From positions 1 to 21,541 of the forward strand of contig CADAUN010000004.1 of assembly GCA_902791085.1 (NCBI GenBank): a stretch of DNA of 21,541 nucleotides, written 5' to 3'. The stretch's first letter is position 1. Each line of letters opens with the position of its first letter. The translations under genes and the position numbers were made by a program. Shown here in pieces: positions 1-6,048 of this stretch. Source of the DNA: an uncultured Erysipelotrichaceae bacterium. GTDB taxonomy: Bacteria > Bacillota_I > Bacilli_A > RFN20 > CAG-826. The notes under the pieces were generated by a model. It saw only the letters and a list, made by a program, of their open reading frames with translations, searched no databases and was not told the DNA's origin.

Positions 1-195
1 CAACGAATTCCATAAAGCCTTAAGAATGGAAGGATCGGCTAGACGGCGATAAGAATCCAAAGACCAATATGCGCCTTCCCAATTGGTTCCGTTTGACTGT
101 AAGAAAGTCAAAACAATCATGGTGATCGCGGGCACCACCACCAAAAGGACCAGCCAAACAAAATAAGGGACCGCTAAACCTTTAAAGCGTTTCAT
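1..195 (-). CDS. potB: Spermidine/putrescine ABC transporter permease, N-terminal part (cut by window edge)
   Basis: First 65 codons of an inner-membrane permease; the rest lies beyond the left edge. Translation starts MKRFKGLAVPYFVWLVLLVV: a short basic N-terminus followed by one long hydrophobic segment (about residues 8-32). The end, ...SILKALWNSL, matches the 'x-x-NSL' start of the transmembrane core in PotB/PotC-type permeases. The ATG at 195 overlaps the end of potA by 14 bases, so the two are probably translationally coupled, with an AAGAAG purine run as ribosome site. The assignment rests mainly on position directly after potA, the usual potABCD order. PotC or another PotA-partner permease cannot be excluded from this fragment. 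Expected role: membrane channel for polyamine import. Confidence 0.8.
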   Translation of the reverse strand, partial: MKRFKGLAVPYFVWLVLLVVVPAITMIVLTFLQSNGTNWEGAYWSLDSYRRLADPSILKALWNSL

Positions 196-2047
196 GGGCT
201 TCTTCTTGCTCCATTTTCCGTCCTTCTTCGCGGATTTTACGGATGGCGGGCGGTTGTTCTTCGTCGCCGACTTTCATCAAATGAATCTCGTAAGAATCAA
301 TTTTCAAGCCGATTTCTTGCCCGACTTCGGCATTGTGATAATCTTCGACTTGGAGCACATTCCCGTCGACGTTGACCCATAAATGGAAGGCGACGCCACT
401 AAAGACACTCTTGGTTACGATGCCATGAAGGAAGGCTTTCTCAGGTTCTTCAAACACCAAATCAAAATCTTCAGGACGGATGACGGCGTCCACCACTTCG
501 CCCGGAATAAAAGTCGTGAGATAGGTTTTAAAGATGTGGCCCAAGAAAGAAATTTTTTGGTTCCCAAAATAAACGCCTTCTAAGATGTTGGCGCCTTCAT
601 AATTGGCCAATAATTTCGCTTTGTCTTCTTGTTTTGATTCGCAATAGATGTTGCCTGGGGCAATCGATAACCCAATCAAGGCACCAACTTGATATTTATC
701 GTCGCTTTCAACGGCAACTTTTGTACCGTTAATTTCTACTTCCAAATCGTACTTGTTTTCGTTGAAGTGCACGCCTTTCACGACACCTTGTAGTTGCGAT
801 AGCTCTGGTAAGCCGATATCAAAACAAGATTTTTCCACGATGACGTTGACCGCTTCGCCAGGACGATAATCGGTGGCAGAAATTTTAAATTCATGGCCAA
901 GCGCTTGCAAACGGCGTGGGGCGGAATAGACGCCGCGGAATAAATTAGCCTCTCCAATAAAGGTGGCCACAAAGCGATTCACTGGGGTGTTATAAATGTC
1001 TTCTGGGCGGCCCATCTGTTGGATTTTGCCTCCATTCATCACCACGACCGTATCAGACATTACCATTGCTTCTTCTTGATCGTGCGTGACAAAAATAAAG
1101 GTGATACCTAAGCGGCGTTGCATTTCCCGCAATTCCAAACGCATGGATTTCCGTAATTTCAAATCCAAGGCAGACAACGGTTCGTCCAACAACAAAATCC
1201 GTGGTTTATTCACAATGTCTCTAGCAATCGCGACACGTTGCATTTGCCCACCGGACAAAGAAGTAATTTCGCGATCTTCGTATCCTTCGAGATTCACTAA
1301 CTTCAAAGCTTTTAATACTTCGCCATGAATCACTTCTTCCGGGAACCGCCGTTCTTTGATTTTGCATATCATCTGATAATAAATATCAGTCTTGGCCAAC
1401 GCAGAAAGAATGGTCTTTTCCACCGTAGAGAAGGAATCGTTTGGTTGAAAAGCGTCAGGAAAGGGCAACGACAAAGCTTGGAACAAATCCTTTATTTCAG
1501 GTTCAAAATCATGATATTTATGAAAGAAATAATGGCGATGGAGTTCTTTTAAACGTTGTTCCGCTTTCACATAAGTGGATTGAGATTCAAATTGATGCAC
1601 CACATAAGCTTTGACGTCTTTTGGCTTTTCGATACGGGAAAGAATCTTTGCTAAAGCATCCACATCTTCTTCATCAAAGCCATGTTCGCTCATCAAATTC
1701 ATGGTTCCAATATCGTAGACATTCGAGTAGATGTTATTCCTTAAGCCAAAAGCAATGTTGTCATAGATATTCATGTTGGGGAACAATGCATAACGTTGAA
1801 AGACCGTATTAATCGGACGCTTATGCGCGGGAAGGTTTTGCATTTCTACCCCATCTAGCAATAATTTTCCCTCTTGCATGGTTTCGAATCCGCCGATGAT
1901 TCTTAAAATGGTGGTTTTCCCACATCCAGAAGGCCCCAAAAAAGTGACAAACTCGTTTTCGTTCACCGAAAGATTGAAATGATTGAGAATGACGTTGTCG
2001 CCATAAGTTTTTCGAATATCACGAAGTTCAAGAATTTTGTGTGCCAC
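182..2047 (-). CDS. potA: Spermidine/putrescine ABC transporter ATP-binding protein with helical insertion and doubled TOBE region
   Basis: ATPase that would power polyamine import with PotB/PotC/PotD. In 621 residues the ABC motifs are in order: Walker A GPSGCGKTT (38-46), Q-loop Q84, signature LSGGQ (264-268), Walker B ILLLDEP (284-290), H-loop H322. Usual PotA is about 350-380 residues. Here a charged, helical-looking insertion of about 135 residues (about 105-238) sits between the Q-loop region and the signature, similar in place to the insertion known from mycoplasmal PotA. The C-terminus (about 365-595) holds two copies of a TOBE-like unit, beginning ANLFRGVYSAPRR and ANILEGVYFGNQK. I choose the GTG start at 2047: it has GAAGG eight bases upstream, the frame then opens MAHKILELRDIRKTYG as in other PotA proteins, and the upstream TTG at 2065 has no good ribosome site. 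A promoter and a terminator-like hairpin lie upstream. Confidence 0.9.
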   Translation of the reverse strand: MAHKILELRDIRKTYGDNVILNHFNLSVNENEFVTFLGPSGCGKTTILRIIGGFETMQEGKLLLDGVEMQNLPAHKRPINTVFQRYALFPNMNIYDNIAFGLRNNIYSNVYDIGTMNLMSEHGFDEEDVDALAKILSRIEKPKDVKAYVVHQFESQSTYVKAEQRLKELHRHYFFHKYHDFEPEIKDLFQALSLPFPDAFQPNDSFSTVEKTILSALAKTDIYYQMICKIKERRFPEEVIHGEVLKALKLVNLEGYEDREITSLSGGQMQRVAIARDIVNKPRILLLDEPLSALDLKLRKSMRLELREMQRRLGITFIFVTHDQEEAMVMSDTVVVMNGGKIQQMGRPEDIYNTPVNRFVATFIGEANLFRGVYSAPRRLQALGHEFKISATDYRPGEAVNVIVEKSCFDIGLPELSQLQGVVKGVHFNENKYDLEVEINGTKVAVESDDKYQVGALIGLSIAPGNIYCESKQEDKAKLLANYEGANILEGVYFGNQKISFLGHIFKTYLTTFIPGEVVDAVIRPEDFDLVFEEPEKAFLHGIVTKSVFSGVAFHLWVNVDGNVLQVEDYHNAEVGQEIGLKIDSYEIHLMKVGDEEQPPAIRKIREEGRKMEQEEAHETL

Positions 2048-2062
2048 GAAAGATACCTTCAG

Positions 2063-2092
2063 CAAAGAAAAAGCCCCGAGAAAAGAACGGGG
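2063..2092 (-). terminator. Intrinsic-terminator-like hairpin in the potA leader (possible attenuator)
   Basis: On the minus strand, CCCCG (2092-2088), a nine-base pyrimidine loop and CGGGG (2078-2074) form an all-GC five-pair stem followed by C and TTTTTCTTT. The T-run ends within a few bases of the GAAGG ribosome site of potA, leaving no room for a promoter between them. Any transcript reaching potA must therefore pass through this hairpin. A competing pairing exists: GCCCCCGA at 2142-2135 can pair with the 3' arm TCGGGG. This looks like a leader attenuator. The trigger is unknown and no riboswitch class is recognisable to me. Confidence 0.55.
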
Positions 2093-2183
2093 AATAAAAC
2101 CAGCGTTATCGAGGCAGTGTCAGAGATGGAAACATCGGGGGCAAGAGGGATCGATTGCATAGGCCAATTTTTCAAGCGGGATA

Positions 2184-2211
2184 ATCATAGAGCAATGAGA
2201 CGGAAAAACAA
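2184..2211 (-). promoter_or_regulatory. Putative sigma-A-type promoter of potA
   Basis: On the minus strand, TTGTTT (2211-2206) and TATGAT (2189-2184) are separated by 16 bases, close to the -35/-10 consensus. The predicted transcript starts near 2177, giving a potA leader of about 130 bases that includes the terminator-like hairpin. The rest of the gap between the GH95 gene and potA (2066-2277) shows no gene. I see no convincing terminator directly after the GH95 stop, so read-through from that gene is possible. Confidence 0.5.
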
Positions 2212-2277
2212 GACGGAATTTTTGATTTTTTGTAGGAAAGAATCAAGAAGGAACGAAAACCACGGCAAAAAGAGCCA

Positions 2278-4890
2278 TTAACCGATTTTTTCTGGATTCA
2301 AATTGTTCACTTCAAGACGGAAACGATAACGATCGCGTTCCAAATCGCTTGCCGGATCTAGAACCGCAAGAGATCCTTGGTCACACATCGATGCTCCCGC
2401 TTTTTGAGGCACGATTTTATACGTCAGGCGTCCCCGATGAGAAGAAGAATACTCGCCGTCCCAAAACATTCCCTTCTTACCGTAACCTAAGAAGCGATAA
2501 GTAGAATCGCTATTCTCGGCACGATAGACCCGGTAAACCTGTTTGGTATCGCTCCAACGCAAAAGGACACCTTTATGGTGATAAGTGGCTTTTAAGGAAG
2601 GAAGGTTTGGCGTTTTTTCTTCAAGATGTTCGCCATGAATCACATAGAGGCTGCCTTTTTTGGTAGGAAAACTCCAAAGACGACCGTGGTGAGTAACAGA
2701 GATGAGTTTGCCATCTTCAAACACTTTTATTTTTGCTTTTGCCGGGAAGAAAAGTTTTGCTTCTTCTCCGGCTTTAGATTGAAGAACGATTTCGGTCAAT
2801 GTTCCTTTTTCTTTTTTCAAAGAAACAACAAACCCTTCTCTAGCACACAGTCCTTTTGCTTCAAAAGAAGACCAAGCAGAAGGACAAGCCGGCAAGAAAG
2901 ATAAATAGCCTTCGTGGCTTTGAAGAAGCATTTCTGCAACGCCAGCGGTGGCTCCAAAATTGCCATCAATTTGGAAAGGAGGATGAACATCCCATAGATT
3001 GGGGAATGTTTTTTCGCGAAGCATTTTGGACCACAATAAATAGGCGTGGTCACCATCGCCAATTCGCGCCCAACAGCATAAACGATGCGCTAACGCCCAA
3101 CCCGTTGATTCATCGCCGCGTTCCGTCAAAGTAAGTCGGGCGGCGTCTAACCATGCCGGCGTCTCGTGATTGATAAAAGAGGCGGGCATCAAACCGACCA
3201 ATTGCGAAAGATGACGGTGATGGTATTCGCCGATTTCACCATAGAAATGTTCTTCACCATATTCTTTGATTTGACCGCTATAGCCGATGCGCACGGGTTC
3301 ATAATGTTTGATTTGTTGACGGGCTTTTTTGGTGGTTTCGTCTTCCACGCCGAGTTCTTCAGCGAAGGCTAAATCATCCATGGCATTTTGATATAAGAAG
3401 CTTTGATCAAAGGTGGTTCCAATCGAATGATAATACGGTTGCTTTGCTACATCGTTCTCCCAATGTCCGGAAAGCATTTGCTCAGGAGAAGCAGAAAATC
3501 TAGCTAGATAGGAAGTTCCATATTGTTTCACTGACTGAACAAAGAATTTTTCCATGCCGTGCACTGCTTCAAAGCCGTCCGTTGCCAAAAACGCTTTGTC
3601 TTTTGTAAATCGATAAGCATCCGCGAAAATGAGGCTCGTCATGCCACCCGTTCCGGGACCAGAGTGACCGGAAGAGGAAATCCCTTCCGCCTCATAGCAA
3701 AAGACACCAGTTCCAACAATCCAGCCGGCATCTTTGACGTTCTTTTCTGGCGCAATCCAATTCAAAGCGGCTTTTGCGTTCTTTTGGGCTCGAGGCAAAT
3801 AAGCTCTCCACAAATTGAGATATCCTTGAAAACATTCAGCAAGATTGGTGGTGAAGGCCGGCCAAAAATTCATTTGAACATTGATGTTATGCCAAAACCC
3901 GCTTCCCCAAGGGGAACGATCATAGACAGTCCAAACTCCTTGTAACGAAGGGGGCGTCGTTTTTTCTCTGGAAGAAGAAATCAAAAGATAACGACCGTAT
4001 TGAAAATAAAGCTCTTCCAAATAAGGTTCCCGTTTTCCTTTTCGATAGCTCTCCATCAATTCAGGAACCGTTCTTCCGTCTTCTTTCCCGCCGAAATCCA
4101 GCGTGACGCGATCCATTAGGTTTTGAAAATCCTCAAGATGTTCTTGATAAAGGGATTCATATCCTTTCTCACGTATTTCTTTAACGCGTTCTTCCACTTC
4201 TATTTTGGGATTTGGACCGCTGGCCCGGTGCAAAGGATCTAAAAAGACAGCGGGATCAAACTGATAATTCGTTCCCGCGACAAAATAGAAAATCGCTTTC
4301 TTAGCGGAGGCGATTTGAATCGAATTGTCTTTAAAAGTAACTTGGCCATCGCTTTCCACGAAGAGTCGCCCTTCAAAAAGAATTTCGTGGCAAAACAATT
4401 TGCCATGCATCCGAAGCGTGTTTTCTTCTACAACCACTTCTCCTTCTCTTCCGCCATCTTCTTTGGATCTTTCTCCTAAATAAGGAATGACAAGTGTGGC
4501 AGAAAGGGAAATTGGTTCACTAGAATCTACCCGATAAACGAAAACATTTGACGGATAATTGAAGAAGGATATCCGATGGATTTTTTGATTTTTTGTAGTA
4601 AATGAAGACGAAACAATTCCACGGTTTAAGCAAAGAGAACGTTCATAATGTTCATAAGAAGAGAAGGGAGAAGTAAGGTGAATTTCCGCGAAGGAAGTCA
4701 TTCCCCCGCGACGGAAATCATTTTCCAGCTCATTGGTGGAAATCACGATGCGTTCTTCTTGGGGGTCACCAAAAATCGATGCTCCAAAATATCCGTTCCC
4801 GATTGGTAAAGATTCTCGTTCCCATCCTTCTGACGAGTTGGTCGCAGGGCGATCATAACGAAGTCGTAATGTTTTCCGCGAATTGTTCAT
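2278..4890 (-). CDS. GH95-family glycosidase (alpha-L-fucosidase type), cytoplasmic
   Basis: 870 residues with the full GH95 plan: N-terminal beta-rich domain (about 1-215), (alpha/alpha)6 barrel (about 240-665), C-terminal beta domain (about 665-755), plus a fibronectin-like tail (about 760-835). Family signatures are clear: LQGVW..SPWGSGFWHNINVQMNFWP (316-344), SPE (468-470), HHRHLSQLVGLMP (557-569) and IDGNFGATAGVAEML (641-655). By analogy with the Bifidobacterium bifidum AfcA enzyme, N335/N337 and D642 would form the Asn-assisted base and E470 the likely acid. GH95 members remove terminal alpha-1,2-L-fucose by inversion; some act on alpha-L-galactosides. No signal peptide is present, so it should act inside the cell on imported oligosaccharides. 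It lies 69 bases after the AraC-type gene on the same strand. The start ATG has GAGGA 15 bases upstream and a better GGAGGG 24 bases upstream, both unusually distant. Confidence 0.88.
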   Translation of the reverse strand: MNNSRKTLRLRYDRPATNSSEGWERESLPIGNGYFGASIFGDPQEERIVISTNELENDFRRGGMTSFAEIHLTSPFSSYEHYERSLCLNRGIVSSSFTTKNQKIHRISFFNYPSNVFVYRVDSSEPISLSATLVIPYLGERSKEDGGREGEVVVEENTLRMHGKLFCHEILFEGRLFVESDGQVTFKDNSIQIASAKKAIFYFVAGTNYQFDPAVFLDPLHRASGPNPKIEVEERVKEIREKGYESLYQEHLEDFQNLMDRVTLDFGGKEDGRTVPELMESYRKGKREPYLEELYFQYGRYLLISSSREKTTPPSLQGVWTVYDRSPWGSGFWHNINVQMNFWPAFTTNLAECFQGYLNLWRAYLPRAQKNAKAALNWIAPEKNVKDAGWIVGTGVFCYEAEGISSSGHSGPGTGGMTSLIFADAYRFTKDKAFLATDGFEAVHGMEKFFVQSVKQYGTSYLARFSASPEQMLSGHWENDVAKQPYYHSIGTTFDQSFLYQNAMDDLAFAEELGVEDETTKKARQQIKHYEPVRIGYSGQIKEYGEEHFYGEIGEYHHRHLSQLVGLMPASFINHETPAWLDAARLTLTERGDESTGWALAHRLCCWARIGDGDHAYLLWSKMLREKTFPNLWDVHPPFQIDGNFGATAGVAEMLLQSHEGYLSFLPACPSAWSSFEAKGLCAREGFVVSLKKEKGTLTEIVLQSKAGEEAKLFFPAKAKIKVFEDGKLISVTHHGRLWSFPTKKGSLYVIHGEHLEEKTPNLPSLKATYHHKGVLLRWSDTKQVYRVYRAENSDSTYRFLGYGKKGMFWDGEYSSSHRGRLTYKIVPQKAGASMCDQGSLAVLDPASDLERDRYRFRLEVNNLNPEKIG

Positions 4891-4899
4891 ATTGCGTTT

Positions 4900-4905
4900 A
4901 TTATA
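4900..4905 (-). promoter_or_regulatory. Consensus TATAAT -10 element nine bases before the GH95 start
   Basis: A perfect TATAAT on the minus strand ends nine bases before the ATG at 4890. If used, transcription would start within about three bases of the start codon, giving a leaderless or almost leaderless message. No good -35 hexamer is present at 16-18 bases, which weakens the call. The alternative is co-transcription from the AraC-type gene upstream. Confidence 0.3.
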
Positions 4906-4959
4906 TCCTCGCTTCCCTCCTTCCCGAAGAAAGAGAGCAAGAAAAAGGACATCCTTTCC

Positions 4960-5826
4960 TTAATGCACAAAGTTCTCTTTATGATCAGAGCGATGTAGCT
5001 TCCGGTATTGTGAAGGTGACATCATGAAGCGTTCTTTAAATAAGCTATTGAAATGAGGCAACGAACTGTATCCCAAGGTTGTTGCCACATCGACAATTGC
5101 CATGTCACTATGAACCAAATAGTTCGCGGCCGCTAACATTTTCTCTTCCGTTAAATAATCCATTAGTGATTTACCGGTATAAATTTTGAACAAACGCGAT
5201 AACTGCGTATGGGAGTACGGAGCGTTCTTAACGACGTCTTTTACCCGCCATCCTGCATTCTTAGGATCGCTGATTTCTGCAATCAAATCCGTCAGCCAAG
5301 CGGGATATCCCGTCCGTAACATCCCGGTTTGACTTACCAATAACCGAATCAAGGTTGTCAACAATAAAGCGTCCACTAGCTCGATATCGCCCGCTTTATC
5401 CGCAACGCCAGGACGTAACAAAGCACAATAACGCCAAATCTCGCTGAGTTCCCAATCGGGCACTGTGAAATATAGGTCCTGCCGATTTTCTAATTCTTCA
5501 AAAAGGGTAGGCGACATCGCATCGCAAAGGGTATGAAAATAATCAATATTCACCATGAAGTTCAAATGACAAGAAGGCTTCTTTTCGTCATAAAGCTCAT
5601 GCACATCATGCGGATGAATGAAAACGGCTTGGTTGACACCAATCACCCGACTTCTCCCATTCAAGACATTCCGATATGCACCTTGAATGACAATCGGAAT
5701 CTCCCAATAGGTGTGAACGTGGGTAATGGGGTAATCGCGAAAGATAAAATGATAAAACAAATGCGGATTTGGCAACTGGTCGCCACCATTTTCAATGGCT
5801 TCTATCGGAATATTTTCGGTTCTCAT
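4960..5826 (-). CDS. AraC-family transcriptional regulator with N-terminal cupin domain
   Basis: 288 residues, the normal length for this family. The N-terminal part (about 15-100) is a cupin-type sensor with histidine-rich strands HVHTYWEIPIVIQGAYR (36-52) and HPHDVHELYD (71-80), the kind that binds a sugar. The C-terminal part (about 195-280) carries two helix-turn-helix motifs, ending in VATTLGYSSLPHFNSLFKERF and SPSQYRKLHR, the classic AraC signature. It is transcribed away from the large glycan operon and towards the GH95 gene. That layout suggests it activates one or both in response to an imported sugar. The ATG at 5826 has no clear Shine-Dalgarno sequence upstream (AATTTCC just before it), so expression may be low. 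The inducer is unknown. Confidence 0.9.
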   Translation of the reverse strand: MRTENIPIEAIENGGDQLPNPHLFYHFIFRDYPITHVHTYWEIPIVIQGAYRNVLNGRSRVIGVNQAVFIHPHDVHELYDEKKPSCHLNFMVNIDYFHTLCDAMSPTLFEELENRQDLYFTVPDWELSEIWRYCALLRPGVADKAGDIELVDALLLTTLIRLLVSQTGMLRTGYPAWLTDLIAEISDPKNAGWRVKDVVKNAPYSHTQLSRLFKIYTGKSLMDYLTEEKMLAAANYLVHSDMAIVDVATTLGYSSLPHFNSLFKERFMMSPSQYRKLHRSDHKENFVH

Positions 5827-5847
5827 GGAAATTCAAAACGTTAAAAA

Positions 5848-5874
5848 TTGACAAATATATATGCATTTTATACC
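5848..5874 (+). promoter_or_regulatory. Putative promoter of the plus-strand glycan operon
   Basis: A perfect TTGACA (5848-5853) is followed by TATACC (5869-5874) at a short 15-base spacing, or TACCAC (5871-5876) at 17 bases. The poor -10 and off-optimum spacing fit a promoter that needs an activator, such as the AraC-type protein encoded next to it. The resulting leader would be about 165 bases and contain the two palindromes described separately. Confidence 0.45.
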
Positions 5875-5875
5875 A
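5867..5875 (-). promoter_or_regulatory. Extended -10 promoter for the AraC-type gene
   Basis: On the minus strand the sequence TGG-TATAAA (5875-5867) matches an extended -10 element (TGn-TATAAT). It would start transcription near 5860 and give a leader of about 34 bases. It overlaps the -10 region of the opposite promoter, so the two directions probably compete for polymerase. Confidence 0.45.
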
Positions 5876-5923
5876 CATTTTAACTGAATGATGGTTAAAA
5901 ATAGAAAGAATCGATGGAAAAAG

Positions 5924-5937
5924 CGTAAGCGCTTTCA
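5924..5937 (+). promoter_or_regulatory. cre-like / LacI-family operator (CcpA-type site)
   Basis: CGTAAGCGCTTTCA matches the catabolite-responsive element consensus TGWAANCGNTNWCA at 13 of 14 positions and contains the palindrome AAGCGCTT. It lies about 45 bases downstream of the predicted operon start, where CcpA or another LacI/GalR regulator would act as a roadblock. The site itself is seen directly; the binding protein is inferred, and a locus-specific LacI repressor is an alternative to CcpA. Confidence 0.65.
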
Positions 5938-5980
5938 AGTGCTAGAGGGTAAACTGAAATCAAATCTTAGCAGCCAATTT

Positions 5981-6000
5981 GACGAATCGTAACGATCGTC
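5981..6000 (+). promoter_or_regulatory. Imperfect 20-base palindrome in the operon leader
   Basis: GACGAATCGTAACGATCGTC pairs GACGA/TCGTC and TCG/CGA around a TAA loop, with one bulged A. No T-run follows, so it is not a terminator. It could be a second operator or an mRNA stem close to the ribosome site at 6023-6030. Confidence 0.35.
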
Positions 6001-6022
6001 GGGCAGCAAAAACATTCGTAAC

Positions 6023-6048
6023 AAAGGAGGATGGGTTACACCCAATTT
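6023..6048 (+). promoter_or_regulatory. Ribosome site separated from the start codon by a small hairpin
   Basis: AAAGGAGG (6023-6030) is a near-perfect Shine-Dalgarno sequence, but the start codon consistent with a signal peptide is at 6049, 18 bases away. Between them TGGGT-TAC-ACCCA (6032-6044) can form a five-pair stem. Folding it out leaves an effective spacing of about five bases. The ATG at 6031 touches the ribosome site with no spacing and is unlikely to be used. Confidence 0.45.

Larger units (their letters stand above)
5840..5902. repeat. Three GTTAAAAAT-like boxes across the divergent promoters (possible regulator sites)
   Basis: GTTAAAAAT occurs at 5840-5848 and again at 5894-5902, 54 bases apart in the same orientation. 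An inverted, one-base-shorter copy, ATTTTAAC, lies at 5877-5884. The boxes flank and overlap the predicted divergent promoters, where an AraC-type activator would be expected to bind. The region is AT-rich, so chance similarity is a real alternative. Confidence 0.35.

Noticed and set aside
1979..2281. 100-codon plus-strand frame across the potA leader
   Set aside because: It overlaps the potA start, promoter and hairpin in antisense, with no ribosome site and no recognisable protein features.
4779..5027. 82-codon plus-strand frame between the GH95 and AraC-type genes
   Set aside because: It is antisense to both genes and to the short gap, and its translation shows no domain or signal.
6031..6048. 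Upstream ATG adding six residues to the first lipoprotein
   Set aside because: It touches the ribosome site with no spacing and would put GYTQF before a clean MKSKK signal-peptide start.
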